Assembly (NCBI GenBank): GCA_964618415.1
Contig: CAZUAT010000002.1
Location: 62,001 to 126,000, forward strand
Direction: 5' to 3'
Length of the DNA stretch: 64,000 nucleotides
Origin: JACTMI01 sp964618415
GTDB taxonomy: Bacteria; Acidobacteriota; Thermoanaerobaculia; Multivoradales; JAGPDF01
Position numbers and translations under genes: made by a program. The stretch's first letter is position 1, and every line of letters begins with the position of its first letter. The notes below the pieces were generated by a model. The model was not told the DNA's origin and made no database searches. It saw nothing but the letters and a program-made list of their open reading frames with translations. Shown here in pieces: positions 33,925-42,037 of the stretch.

Positions 33925-34821
33925 ATGCTCAAGAAGCTGTTCGGCAAGGGTGAAGCTCGCGCGCCCGAACGCGCACGCGAGCCCGAGCTGTCGATCGACG
34001 ATCTGATCGTGCTCGAGCGGTGGGACGAGGCGATCGCCCACCTCGAGGCGCGGGTCAAAGCCCATCCGCGCGACCTCCACGCGCAGCTCAAGCTCGCCGA
34101 TGCCCTCGTCAAGGTGCGCAAGCCGCAGCGCGCCCTCGACCAGTATCTGCTGGTCGTCGACTCCTACGCCGAGGATGGCTTCTTCGACCGGGCGATCGCG
34201 CTGCTCAACAAGATCGGTCGCCTGGCGCCAGCCGACGAGCAGATCGCTGCGCGGCACAAACGCCTGCAGCGGCTCAAGGAGCTCGAGCACAGCCGGGTAA
34301 TGGCGATCGAGGGGCTGATGGCCGGGCAGGCGGACCAGGGCCCGCTGGCACGCCTGTCGCCGATCGAGGCGCAGCAGATCTGGCAGAGCGTGGCGAGTTC
34401 GGACCTGGTGCGCCGGCTGCCCGGCGAGCAGCTGCGCCGCCTGTTCCTGGGCGCTGGCCTGGCGATCTGGGAGGCCAACGAGATCGTCGCCGAGCGGGGC
34501 AGCGGTATCGAGCGGATGTTCCTGGTCGTCAAGGGGCAGGTCGAGGCGATCCTGGCGCTGCCGGACGGCAAACTGACTCAGCTGCGGGTGCTCTCGACCG
34601 GGGACCTGTTCGGCGAGCGGGCGCTGCTCGAGCACAAGCCGTGGCCGGCGACTTTCCGGGTCCTGGAGCGGACGCGGCTGCTGCGCATCGACAAGCAGGG
34701 CCTGGAGAAGGCGCTGGCCGGCAACCCCGACCCGCGGCAGTTGCTGGAGGCGCTGCGCTCGCAGCGCCACGATCGCGAGGTGGCGGCGGCCGTCGAGAAG
34801 CTGCTAGTTTCTCCCGCCTGA
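33925..34821 (+). CDS. TPR and cyclic-nucleotide-binding-domain protein
   Basis: The 298-residue soluble protein has TPR-like helices at about 20-115 (WDEAIAHLEARVKAHPRD, ALDQYLLVVDSYAEDG) and a CNB-type beta-roll at about 175-290 (GAGLAIWEANEIVAERGSG, MFLVVKGQVEAIL, LSTGDLFGERALLEHKPWPATFRVLERTRLL). The GDLFGERALL piece matches the phosphate-binding cassette, so it may bind cAMP or cGMP. There is no DNA-binding domain. Its stop overlaps the def start (TGATG). Confidence 0.85.
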   Translation: MLKKLFGKGEARAPERAREPELSIDDLIVLERWDEAIAHLEARVKAHPRDLHAQLKLADALVKVRKPQRALDQYLLVVDSYAEDGFFDRAIALLNKIGRLAPADEQIAARHKRLQRLKELEHSRVMAIEGLMAGQADQGPLARLSPIEAQQIWQSVASSDLVRRLPGEQLRRLFLGAGLAIWEANEIVAERGSGIERMFLVVKGQVEAILALPDGKLTQLRVLSTGDLFGERALLEHKPWPATFRVLERTRLLRIDKQGLEKALAGNPDPRQLLEALRSQRHDREVAAAVEKLLVSPA

Positions 34822-35339
34822 TGGCGGTCCTGCCGATCCTGCTCTACCCCGACCCGGTCCTGCGGCGCGTCGCCCGCGAGGTCGACCGGTTCGACGACCG
34901 CCTGCGCGCCCTGGTTGCCGATATGGCGGCGACCATGTACGACGCACCAGGGATCGGGCTGGCGGCGCCGCAGGTCGGGGTGGAGGAGCGCGTGGCGGTG
35001 GTCGACGTCGGCTCCGGGACGCCCGACTCGCAGCTCCTGGTCCTGGTCAACCCTCGTCTGGCCGCCCAGTCGGGCAGCCAGCCGAGCGAGGAAGGCTGCC
35101 TCTCGATCCCCGGTCTCACCGAAACCATCGAGCGCCCGGCGCGGGTGACCGTCGCCGCCCTCGACGCCGACGGACGTGCCTTCGAGGTAGCCGCAGAAGG
35201 GCTGCTGGCGCGCGCCCTCTGCCACGAGATCGACCATCTCGACGGCATCCTGTTCGTGGATCGCCTGACCGGCCTGCGCAAGGAGTCGGCGCGGCGCAAG
35301 CTGCGCCGTTTGCCCTACGTGCGCGAAGCGGCCAGCTAG
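34821..35339 (+). CDS. def: Peptide deformylase
   Basis: Removes the formyl group from nascent N-termini. The 172-residue metalloenzyme has motif 1 GIGLAAPQVG, motif 2 EEGCLSIPG with metal ligand Cys93, and motif 3 HEIDHLDG with His135, Glu136 and His139. The ATG shares a base with the stop of the upstream gene. Confidence 0.96.
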   Translation: MAVLPILLYPDPVLRRVAREVDRFDDRLRALVADMAATMYDAPGIGLAAPQVGVEERVAVVDVGSGTPDSQLLVLVNPRLAAQSGSQPSEEGCLSIPGLTETIERPARVTVAALDADGRAFEVAAEGLLARALCHEIDHLDGILFVDRLTGLRKESARRKLRRLPYVREAAS

Positions 35340-35345
35340 CCTTCG

Positions 35346-36800
35346 ATGGTCCCGCCGCCGGATTCCCGCGCCCCCGCCCCGCAGCTGCGCCTCTACAACA
35401 CCCTGGGGCGGCGCCTCGAGGCTGTCGAGCCGCTCGAGCCCGGGCTGCTGCGCATCTACACCTGCGGTCCGACGGTCTACAACCACGTCCATATCGGCAA
35501 CCTGCGGACCTTCCTGTTCGAAGACCTGCTCAAGCGGGCCCTGCGGCTGCTCGGGTTCCGGGTGATGCACGTGATGAACTTGACCGACGTCGACGACAAG
35601 ACGATTCGCGGCGCGCGCGAGCGCGGCGTCGAACTCGACGAGTTCACGGCGCCGTACATCGAGTCGTTCTTCGCGGATCTCGAGCGCCTGGCGGTCGACC
35701 CGGCCGACGTCTACCCGCGGGCCACGCGTCACATCCCGGAGATGATCGCGATGATCTCCGCCCTGCTCGAGCGCGGCGTGGCCTACCAGGCCGACGGCTC
35801 GGTCTGGTTCCGCATCGCCGCCGATCCCGACTACGGCAAGCTGTCGGGCATCCGGGCGGAAGAGGTTCGCCAGGGCTCCCGGGTCGCGCAGGACGAGTAC
35901 GAGAAGGAGGACGTGCGCGATTTCGTGCTCTGGAAGGGGGCCAAGGAGGGCGAGCCGAGCTGGGATTCGCCCTGGGGACCGGGCCGCCCGGGGTGGCACA
36001 TCGAGTGCTCGGCGATGAGCGCGCGCTACCTCGGGGAAACGTTCGACATCCACTGCGGCGGAGTGGACAACCTGTTCCCGCACCACGAGAACGAGATCGC
36101 ACAGAGCGAGTCGGCGAACGGTCGTCCGTTCGTGCGCACCTGGCTGCATGCCGAGCACCTGATCGTCGACGGTCAGAAGATGTCGAAGTCGCTCGGCAAC
36201 CAGTACACGCTGGGCGATCTGCTCGCGCGAGGACTCTCGCCGCGGGCCATCCGCTACGCCTTGATCTCCGTCCACTACCGGCAGAAGCTCAACTTCACGC
36301 TCGAGGGCGTGCGCGCCGGCGCGGCGGCCCTGCGGCGGGTCGACGAGATGCGCTTCCGCCTCGCGCACGCGGCACCGTCGGCCCAGGCGGACCCGACGGC
36401 GGGCCAGTGGCTCAACAGCCGGCTGGACGCGTTTCGGAGCGAGTTCGCGGCGGCGCTCGCTGACGACCTCAACGTGTCGGCCGCTCTCGCAGCACTCTAC
36501 GAGCTGGTGCGCGAGCTCAACATCGCGATCGAACAGCGGCGCGTCGGCGCCGGCGATCTGGACAGCGTCGAGGCGGCGCTGCGCCAGGCCGACTCGGTGC
36601 TCGGAGTCCTTTTCAGCGAGGACGGCGGCAGTCAGGACTCCGAGACCGCCGAGATCGAGGCGATCCTGACGCGGCGAGCAGAGGCGCGGGCGCGGCGCGA
36701 CTTCGCCGAATCCGACCGGCTGCGCGACGAGCTGCTATCGCGCGGCATCGTCATCGAGGACACGCCGCACGGCGCGCGCTGGAAGCGGCGGACCGACTGA
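35346..36800 (+). CDS. cysS: Cysteinyl-tRNA synthetase
   Basis: Class I synthetase. The 484-residue protein has YTCGPTVYNHVHIGNLRT (zinc ligand cysteine and the class I HIGH motif in its CysRS form HIGN), LTDVDDKTI, WHIECSAMS, GGVDNLFPHHENEIAQSE and the KMSKS loop QKMSKSLGN. It charges the tRNA-Cys encoded 0.7 kb downstream. It starts 6 nt after def. Confidence 0.96.
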   Translation: MVPPPDSRAPAPQLRLYNTLGRRLEAVEPLEPGLLRIYTCGPTVYNHVHIGNLRTFLFEDLLKRALRLLGFRVMHVMNLTDVDDKTIRGARERGVELDEFTAPYIESFFADLERLAVDPADVYPRATRHIPEMIAMISALLERGVAYQADGSVWFRIAADPDYGKLSGIRAEEVRQGSRVAQDEYEKEDVRDFVLWKGAKEGEPSWDSPWGPGRPGWHIECSAMSARYLGETFDIHCGGVDNLFPHHENEIAQSESANGRPFVRTWLHAEHLIVDGQKMSKSLGNQYTLGDLLARGLSPRAIRYALISVHYRQKLNFTLEGVRAGAAALRRVDEMRFRLAHAAPSAQADPTAGQWLNSRLDAFRSEFAAALADDLNVSAALAALYELVRELNIAIEQRRVGAGDLDSVEAALRQADSVLGVLFSEDGGSQDSETAEIEAILTRRAEARARRDFAESDRLRDELLSRGIVIEDTPHGARWKRRTD

Positions 36801-36834
36801 GAGTCCGGCGGGCGGAGCGCAGGGTGCGAGAGCG

Positions 36835-37230
36835 GTGACCGACAGGCGGCTGCCCGACTTCGGGGATCTGCCGCACTCCCGGGCGCGCGGCGCAGCGGCG
36901 GAGGAGGCGGCCGAGCGCTACCTGGTCGCGCACGGCTACCGGATCGTCGAACGCAACCTGGTGACCCGGGTCGGCGAGATCGACCTGATCGCGCTCGACG
37001 GCGACACCCTCTGCTTCATCGAGGTCAAGGCGCGGGCGAGCGACGAGTTCGGGCCGGCGATCGGCGCGGTCCGGCGCCGCAAGCAGGAGAAGATCGCCCG
37101 TGCCGCGGCGATGTTCCTCGCCCGCAACCGCTCCCAGCGCCCGTGCCGGTTCGACGTGGTCGGCCTCGATCGCCAGGCGGACGGCAGTTGGGCGGTCACC
37201 CTGGTGCGGGACGCGTTCCGGCTCGGGTGA
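36835..37230 (+). CDS. UPF0102 (YraN-like) family protein
   Basis: The 131-residue protein has the family pattern AEEAAERYLVAHGYRIVERN, VGEIDLIALDGDTLCFIEVKAR and KQEKIARAAAMFLAR. The E-x-D...E-x-K arrangement is that of a restriction-endonuclease-like fold, so a nuclease role is often proposed; it is not proven. Start is GTG at 36835. Confidence 0.9.
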   Translation: MTDRRLPDFGDLPHSRARGAAAEEAAERYLVAHGYRIVERNLVTRVGEIDLIALDGDTLCFIEVKARASDEFGPAIGAVRRRKQEKIARAAAMFLARNRSQRPCRFDVVGLDRQADGSWAVTLVRDAFRLG

Positions 37231-37255
37231 GCCGGACGGCGCGGTGGCGCTCGCC

Positions 37256-37285
37256 TTGACACCTGTGCCGGCGGTTGGATATCTT
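37256..37285 (+). promoter_or_regulatory. Sigma-70-type promoter of tRNA-Gly(GCC)
   Basis: Consensus TTGACA (37256-37261), 18-nt spacer, TATCTT (37280-37285), ending 12 nt before the mature tRNA. Confidence 0.75.
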
Positions 37286-37297
37286 GCCGCGGCCCGG

Positions 37298-37372
37298 GCG
37301 GGAATAGCTCAGTGGTAGAGCACAACCTTGCCAAGGTTGGGGTCGCGGGTTCAAGTCCCGTTTCCCGCTCCA
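37298..37372 (+). tRNA. tRNA-Gly (anticodon GCC)
   Basis: A 75-nt cloverleaf with acceptor GCGGGAA/TTCCCGC, D-arm GCTC/GAGC, anticodon stem CAACC/GGTTG around TTGCCAA (anticodon GCC, codons GGC/GGT), T-arm GCGGG/CCCGT, discriminator T and encoded CCA. Confidence 0.96.
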
Positions 37373-37386
37373 GTTTTCGATCCTGC

Positions 37387-37422
37387 CGGGGGTCGTTCGA
37401 GCGATCGGACGGCCCCCGTTTT
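37387..37422 (+). terminator. Intrinsic terminator of tRNA-Gly(GCC)
   Basis: A 13-bp stem (37388-37400 with 37405-37417, a few G-U pairs, GCGA loop) followed by GTTTT. The tail CCCGTTTTCGTAG resembles the tail of the tRNA-Gly(CCC) terminator. Confidence 0.8.
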
Positions 37423-37465
37423 CGTAGGGCCGGGTCGATGCGGCCCGGTCAGGATGCCTCCCCGG

Positions 37466-37540
37466 GGCGACGTAGCCAAGTGGTAAGGCAAGGGTCTGCA
37501 AAACCCTCATTCGCCGGTTCGATTCCGGCCGTCGCCTCCA
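37466..37540 (+). tRNA. tRNA-Cys (anticodon GCA)
   Basis: A 75-nt cloverleaf with acceptor GGCGACG/CGTCGCC, anticodon stem AGGGT/ACCCT around CTGCAAA (anticodon GCA), T-arm closing on GGTTCGATTCC, discriminator T and CCA. Only 17 nt separate it from tRNA-Leu, so the two are probably one transcript. Confidence 0.95.
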
Positions 37541-37557
37541 GCCTTTCCCTCCCTCCC

Positions 37558-37643
37558 GCCGGAGTGGCGAAATGGCAGCCGCAGGAGGCTTAAACCCTCC
37601 GGCCCGCAAGGGCGTGCAGGTTCGAATCCTGCCTCCGGCACCA
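37558..37643 (+). tRNA. tRNA-Leu (anticodon TAA)
   Basis: An 86-nt class II tRNA with acceptor GCCGGAG/CTCCGGC, anticodon stem GGAGG/CCTCC around CTTAAAC (anticodon TAA), a long variable arm (GGCCCGCAAGGGCGT), T-arm GCAGG/CCTGC, discriminator A and CCA. TTA is expected to be very rare in this GC-rich genome. Confidence 0.95.
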
Positions 37644-37650
37644 GGCCCGG

Positions 37651-37722
37651 CCAAAACCGAAGACGCATAAGCAGAAGCAAGAGCACAAGCGAGAGCAAAA
37701 GCTCATAGAGGGAAAAAAGACC
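37651..37722 (+). repeat. Purine-rich low-GC intergenic repeat, copy A
   Basis: A stretch of AAGC/GAGC-type units (AAGCAGAAGCAAGAGCACAA) leading to GCAAAAGCT (37695-37703), then TAGAGGGAAAAAAGACC. Its composition is unlike everything around it. Copy B is the same core in inverted orientation 170 nt further on; copy C follows radA. The rest of the 324-nt tRNA-Leu to dnaB gap (37723-37855) is G-rich with no gene seen. Confidence 0.65.
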
Positions 37723-37855
37723 GGGGCGCGGCGGCTGGTGGCCAGGGCGGATCAGCCTGGGCGCTCGGGCGCTGGGGGTTCCGGGCCCTGGGGGTCGGGG
37801 GTGCTTGGGAAGCCCGCTGCGGCGGAGGCACGGGCGCCTCGCCGGCCACCCCCCG

Positions 37856-37907
37856 CTGTCTTTCCTTAACTGGAAGCTTTTGCCTTTGCTTTTGTCGTTG
37901 CTTGTGG
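37856..37907 (-). repeat. Purine-rich low-GC intergenic repeat, copy B (inverted)
   Basis: Read on the minus strand it gives ACAAGCAACGACAAAAGC, then GCAAAAGCT (37883-37875), then GTTAAGGAAAGACAG. This aligns with copy A over the AAGC units, the 9-base core and the GGAAA..GAC end. Confidence 0.65.
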
Positions 37908-37955
37908 TCTGGGTTGGCGCCCGCTGGCGGCGGCTCGGGTGGTGCCGAGACGCAC

Positions 37956-37961
37956 TAAGAT
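37956..37961 (+). promoter_or_regulatory. Likely -10 box of dnaB
   Basis: TAAGAT ends 6 nt before the dnaB ATG. A GGAG (37962-37965) lies within those 6 nt but is too close to act as a normal Shine-Dalgarno; a leaderless mRNA is likely. Confidence 0.45.
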
Positions 37962-37967
37962 GGAGCG

Positions 37968-39320
37968 ATGCTGGACGTCCTGACCCCGGTCCAGGGGATT
38001 CCGCAAAGCGAGGAGTCCGAACGGGCGGTGCTCGCCGCCGTGATGCTCGACCCTCGTCTGCTCGCCGCGGTGGCCGGCCGGGTGCGGGCGGAGGACTTTT
38101 TCAGCGAACGGCATCGCGCCATCTACGCGGCGATGATCGATCTGCAGGAGGACGGCTCTCCGATCGACCTGCGGACCGTGCAGGCGCGCCTGGAGCAGCG
38201 CGCCCAGCTCGAGATGGTGGGCGGCCTGTCCTACCTGTCGGGCCTGGAACTCGATCTGCCCGAACTCGGGCGGTTCGACGATTACGTGGAGATCGTCAAG
38301 GAGCGCTCGGTGCGCCGGCGCCTGATCGACGTCTGCCGCGAGGTCACTCGCGACTGCCTCGATGGTGGCCTCGACGCGGCCGCGGCGCTGGGCCGCGCGG
38401 AGCAGGCGGTGTTCGCGCTCGGCGAGGAGGCCATCCGGCGCGGCTTCGTGCCGCTCTCCCGCGTGCTGGAAGAGACGCTCGAAATGCTGGAGGACAGCCC
38501 CGGCAAGGGCCTGACCGGCATTTCCTCCGGGTTCCTCGACCTCGATGCCAAGAGTCACGGTCTCGGCCGCGGCGCCCTGATCATCGTCGCCGGGCGACCG
38601 GGTATGGGCAAGACCACGTTCGCGATGAACGTGGCGCAGCACGTTGCCATCCGCGAGCAGAAGACGGTCGGCGTCTTCTCGCTGGAGATGGGGCAGCAGG
38701 AGCTGGCGCTGCGCATCCTCGCCGCCGAGTCCCAGGTGCGATTCAGCAAGCTGCGCTCCGGGCTCTACTCGCAGAGCGAGGCGATCGACCTGATGGACAC
38801 GATGAAGACGATCAGCCGGTCGCCGCTCTACATCGACGACTCGGCCTCGCCGGGCATTCTCGAGGTCGCCTCGAAGGCGCGCCGGCTGAAGGCGGAGAAA
38901 GACCTCTCCCTGCTGGTGATCGACTACCTCCAGCTGATGCAGGCGGGAGGTCGCTACGAGAACCGGAACCTCGAGATCTCGGCGATCACGCGGGCTTTCA
39001 AGCAGCTGGCCAAGGAGCTCGACATTCCGGTCATCCTGCTCTCCCAGCTGTCCCGCCAGCCCGAGCGGCGCGGGGGCGACCACCGCCCGCAGCTCGCCGA
39101 CCTGCGCGAGTCGGGCGCCATCGAACAGGACGCCGACATGGTGCTGTTCGTCTATCGCGACATCGTCTACAACCCGGAGGCCGAGGAGCGGGCGGCCGAG
39201 CTGATCATCGCCAAGAACCGCAACGGCGAGACCGGCAGCGTCGACCTGGTGTTCATCGGCGAGAAGTCGCAGTTTCTCTCGCGTGCTGCACCGGGGCACC
39301 ACGAGGCACCGTTTGCCTGA
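37968..39320 (+). CDS. dnaB: Replicative DNA helicase DnaB
   Basis: Hexameric helicase of the replication fork. The 450-residue protein has the N-terminal DnaB domain (SEESERAVLAAVMLDPR), the RecA-like domain with Walker A GRPGMGKTT (Lys215), FSLEMGQQELALR, Walker B LLVIDYLQLM, and LSRQPERR...LRESGAIEQDADMV typical of DnaB. No intein is present. Its stop overlaps the alr start region by 8 nt. Confidence 0.96.
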   Translation: MLDVLTPVQGIPQSEESERAVLAAVMLDPRLLAAVAGRVRAEDFFSERHRAIYAAMIDLQEDGSPIDLRTVQARLEQRAQLEMVGGLSYLSGLELDLPELGRFDDYVEIVKERSVRRRLIDVCREVTRDCLDGGLDAAAALGRAEQAVFALGEEAIRRGFVPLSRVLEETLEMLEDSPGKGLTGISSGFLDLDAKSHGLGRGALIIVAGRPGMGKTTFAMNVAQHVAIREQKTVGVFSLEMGQQELALRILAAESQVRFSKLRSGLYSQSEAIDLMDTMKTISRSPLYIDDSASPGILEVASKARRLKAEKDLSLLVIDYLQLMQAGGRYENRNLEISAITRAFKQLAKELDIPVILLSQLSRQPERRGGDHRPQLADLRESGAIEQDADMVLFVYRDIVYNPEAEERAAELIIAKNRNGETGSVDLVFIGEKSQFLSRAAPGHHEAPFA

Positions 39321-40488
39321 TTCGCAGTCGGGAGCGCAGCCCCGGCGCGCCCGGGTCGAGATCGATCTCGCAGCCCTGGAGCGCAACTTCCGGCGCCTCG
39401 AGCAGCGGGTCGCGCCGGCGCGCGTCCTGCCGGTCGTCAAGGCGGACGCCTACGGGCACGGCGCCGTCGAAGTGGCCCGCCGGCTCGGGCCGCTGACGCG
39501 ATCCGGGGTGGCCGTGGCGCTGGTCGAGGAGGGGATCGAGCTGCGGCGGGCAGGGATCGAGGCGCCGGTGCTCGTGCTTTCGCCGACCCCGCGCGGGGCC
39601 GAAGGGGCACTGCTCGAGTTCGACCTGACGCCGACCATCTCGGGACTCGATCAGCTCGAGCGGATCGAAACAGTCGGCGCGGCGGCCGGCCGACGGATCG
39701 CCGCCCATCTCAAGTTCGACACCGGCATGACCCGGCTCGGCCTGGACCCGGAAGCGGCGGCCGAGTTGGTCACACGGGTGCAGCGTTCACCGGGACTGGG
39801 CTTGGCGGGACTGATGTCGCATCTGGCCGAGGCGGAGGACGCGGCGAGCCTCGCCAATGCGACGCAGCTCGAGCGGTTCCGGGCGCTGCTGGCGGCAGCC
39901 GGGCCGGCCGCAACCGACTGTTCCATTCACCTCGCCAACAGCGCCGGCGGGTTGCAGCTGCCGGCGACGCGTTTCGATCTGGTGCGCTCCGGGCTGGCGC
40001 TCTACGGCATCGGGCCTGCCGGCTGCGATGTCGAGCTCGAGCCGGTGATGGCGGTTCGCGCCGAGCTGGTGCTGGTGCGCGACGTGGCGGCCGGAACGCG
40101 GGCCGGCTACGGCGGACGCTGGACCGCGGAGCGCGCGACGCGAGTCGGGCTGGTTCCGGTCGGCTACGCGGACGGCTACCCGTGGCGCGCGGGAGCGACT
40201 GCCGAGGGCCTGCTCGCCGGGCGGCGGGTCCGCCACGCCGGGGCGATCAGCATGGACTTGATGCTGTTCGACCTCGGCTCCGAGGGTGGCGAGGTCGGAG
40301 AGACGGTCACGCTGCTCGGACGCGACGGCGATGCATCGATTTCGGCGCTCGAGATCGCGGAACGCGCCGGCACACTGGTCTACGAGCTGCTCTGTCATTT
40401 CGGCCTGCGGCTGCCGCGCCGCACGGTCGAGAGCGCGGCGCCGGCGGAGCGGATCGACGCGGGGCGCGCGGCCGGAGTCGAAGCGTGA
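39313..40488 (+). CDS. alr: Alanine racemase
   Basis: PLP enzyme that makes D-alanine for peptidoglycan. The 391-residue protein has VEIDLAALERNFR, the PLP lysine Lys43 in VVKADAYGHG, KFDTGMTRLG, catalytic Tyr266 in RAGYGGRW, and VGYADGYPW. A GTG at 39283 is also in frame, but the TTG at 39313 gives the usual family length and has GAGG (39303-39306) at 6-nt spacing; the start remains uncertain. Confidence 0.92.
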   Translation: MPDSQSGAQPRRARVEIDLAALERNFRRLEQRVAPARVLPVVKADAYGHGAVEVARRLGPLTRSGVAVALVEEGIELRRAGIEAPVLVLSPTPRGAEGALLEFDLTPTISGLDQLERIETVGAAAGRRIAAHLKFDTGMTRLGLDPEAAAELVTRVQRSPGLGLAGLMSHLAEAEDAASLANATQLERFRALLAAAGPAATDCSIHLANSAGGLQLPATRFDLVRSGLALYGIGPAGCDVELEPVMAVRAELVLVRDVAAGTRAGYGGRWTAERATRVGLVPVGYADGYPWRAGATAEGLLAGRRVRHAGAISMDLMLFDLGSEGGEVGETVTLLGRDGDASISALEIAERAGTLVYELLCHFGLRLPRRTVESAAPAERIDAGRAAGVEA

Positions 40489-41240
40489 AGCTGCCGGCGC
40501 CCGTCGACGGGTTCCTGACCGAGGTCGGGCGGTTCTTCGAGATCCTCGGCCGGGTGTTGATCTGGACGCCGCGCCCGCCGTACGACCTGCGCCAGCTGGT
40601 CCGCCAGATGGTCCGTGTCGGCGTCGACTCGCTGCCGGTCGTGCTGCTGACCGCTCTGTTCACCGGCATGGTGATGGCACTGCAGACCTTCTCGACGCTC
40701 AAGCGGGTCAACGCCGAGGGGTTCGTGGGCACGCTGGTGGCGCTGTCGATGGTGCGCGAGCTGGCTCCGGTGATCTCGTCGCTGCTCATCGCCGGGCGGT
40801 GCGGGTCGGCGATGGGGGCCGAACTGGGCACGATGCGGGTCACCGAGCAGATCGACGCGCTCGAGGTGCTCGCCACCGATCCGGTCCACTACTTGATGGT
40901 GCCGCGGGTCTGGGCCACGGTGCTGATGCTGCCGCTGCTGATCGTCGTCGCGGACGCGGTCGGTATCGCGGGCGGCTACCTGATCTCGGTCCTCTACTTC
41001 GGCTCCAACCCGGTGACCTACATGGAGAACACCTTCCGCTTCATGGACACCGCCGACGTCACCTCGGGCTTGGTCAAGGCGGCGGTGTTCGGCCTGATCG
41101 TCGCGGTGGTCGGCTGTCAGAAGGGCTTCTACACCCGCGGCGGCGCCGAGGGAGTGGGGCGGGCGACCACCCGCGCCGTCGTGCTGGCGTCCATCACGAT
41201 GCTGATCTCGGACTTCTTTCTCACCAAGATCCTCTACTGA
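40485..41240 (+). CDS. mlaE: MlaE-type ABC transporter permease
   Basis: Inner-membrane permease of an MCE phospholipid transport system. The 251-residue protein has about six membrane segments and the family blocks VVLLTALFTGMVMALQ, ELAPVISSLLIAGRCGSAMGAELG and GCQKGFYTRGGAEGVG. The GTG start overlaps the alr stop (GTGA). Together with mlaF and mlaD it makes an mlaFED-type set. MlaB and MlaC genes are not in the window. Confidence 0.94.
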   Translation: MKLPAPVDGFLTEVGRFFEILGRVLIWTPRPPYDLRQLVRQMVRVGVDSLPVVLLTALFTGMVMALQTFSTLKRVNAEGFVGTLVALSMVRELAPVISSLLIAGRCGSAMGAELGTMRVTEQIDALEVLATDPVHYLMVPRVWATVLMLPLLIVVADAVGIAGGYLISVLYFGSNPVTYMENTFRFMDTADVTSGLVKAAVFGLIVAVVGCQKGFYTRGGAEGVGRATTRAVVLASITMLISDFFLTKILY

Positions 41241-42019
41241 TGCCCGCCTCCGCTCCAATCGCTGCCATCACCGCGAAGATCCGCCTCAGCGAGGTGCGCA
41301 AGGCGTTCGACTCCAAGGTCGTCCTCGACGGGCTCGATCTCGAGGTGCCGGAAGGCGAGTCGATGGTGATCCTGGGCGGTTCGGGCTCGGGCAAGAGCGT
41401 GCTGCTCAAGCACATGGTCGGCTTGCTGCGGCCCGACTCGGGACGCGTCGAGGTGGACGGCGTCGATCTCGCCACGCTGCGCGGGCGCGAGCTCACCGGC
41501 TTCCGCCGGCGCTTCGGGATGTCGTTCCAGGAGGGCGCGCTGTTCGATTCGATGACCGTGCGCGAGAACGTCGCATTCCCGCTGCAGCGCGCCAAGTGGC
41601 CGGCGGACCGCATTGCCGAGCGGGTCGCAGCCTGCATGGAGATGGTCCACCTGGTCGGGGCCGAGGAGAAGATGCCGGCGCAGCTTTCCGGCGGAATGCG
41701 GCGCCGGGTCGGATTCGCGCGGGCCATCGCGCTGGAGCCGCAGATCCTGCTGTTCGACGAGCCGACGACCGGTCTCGACCCGGTCATCAAGGCGGTGATC
41801 GACGACCTGATCCTGGAACTGCAGGAGAAGCTCGCCTCGACCGCGGTGACCATCACTCACGATCTCGGCAGCGCCTGGAAGATCGCGGACCGCATCGCCA
41901 TGCTGCACCGCGGCCGGATCATCGCCTGCGCGCCGCCGGACGAGTTCCGGCGCCTCGAGGATCCACGCGTGCAGCAGTTCATCCGCGGGCTGGCGACCGG
42001 TCCGCTGACCGAATCCTGA
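41240..42019 (+). CDS. mlaF: MlaF-type ABC transporter ATPase
   Basis: The 259-residue ATPase has Walker A GGSGSGKS (Lys52), Q-loop FGMSFQEGALFDSMTV (the FQEGALFDS block marks MlaF), signature LSGGMRRRVGFARAI, Walker B ILLFDEPTTGLDP and the H-loop THDLGSAW. It pairs with MlaE, whose stop shares a base with this ATG. Confidence 0.95.
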   Translation: MPASAPIAAITAKIRLSEVRKAFDSKVVLDGLDLEVPEGESMVILGGSGSGKSVLLKHMVGLLRPDSGRVEVDGVDLATLRGRELTGFRRRFGMSFQEGALFDSMTVRENVAFPLQRAKWPADRIAERVAACMEMVHLVGAEEKMPAQLSGGMRRRVGFARAIALEPQILLFDEPTTGLDPVIKAVIDDLILELQEKLASTAVTITHDLGSAWKIADRIAMLHRGRIIACAPPDEFRRLEDPRVQQFIRGLATGPLTES

Positions 42020-42037
42020 AGGGCGGGAGGCTCGACG

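Noticed and set aside
35346..36800. Apparent mutation of the class I HIGH motif to HIGN in CysS
   Set aside because: HIGN is the normal form in cysteinyl-tRNA synthetases.
37298..37643. tRNA cluster as an integration site for a mobile element
   Set aside because: No integrase, no direct repeat of a tRNA 3' end, and neighbouring genes are housekeeping.
37644..37967. Possible CRISPR or tandem repeat array in the tRNA-Leu/dnaB gap
   Set aside because: The AAGC-type units are short and irregular, with no fixed spacers and no cas genes.
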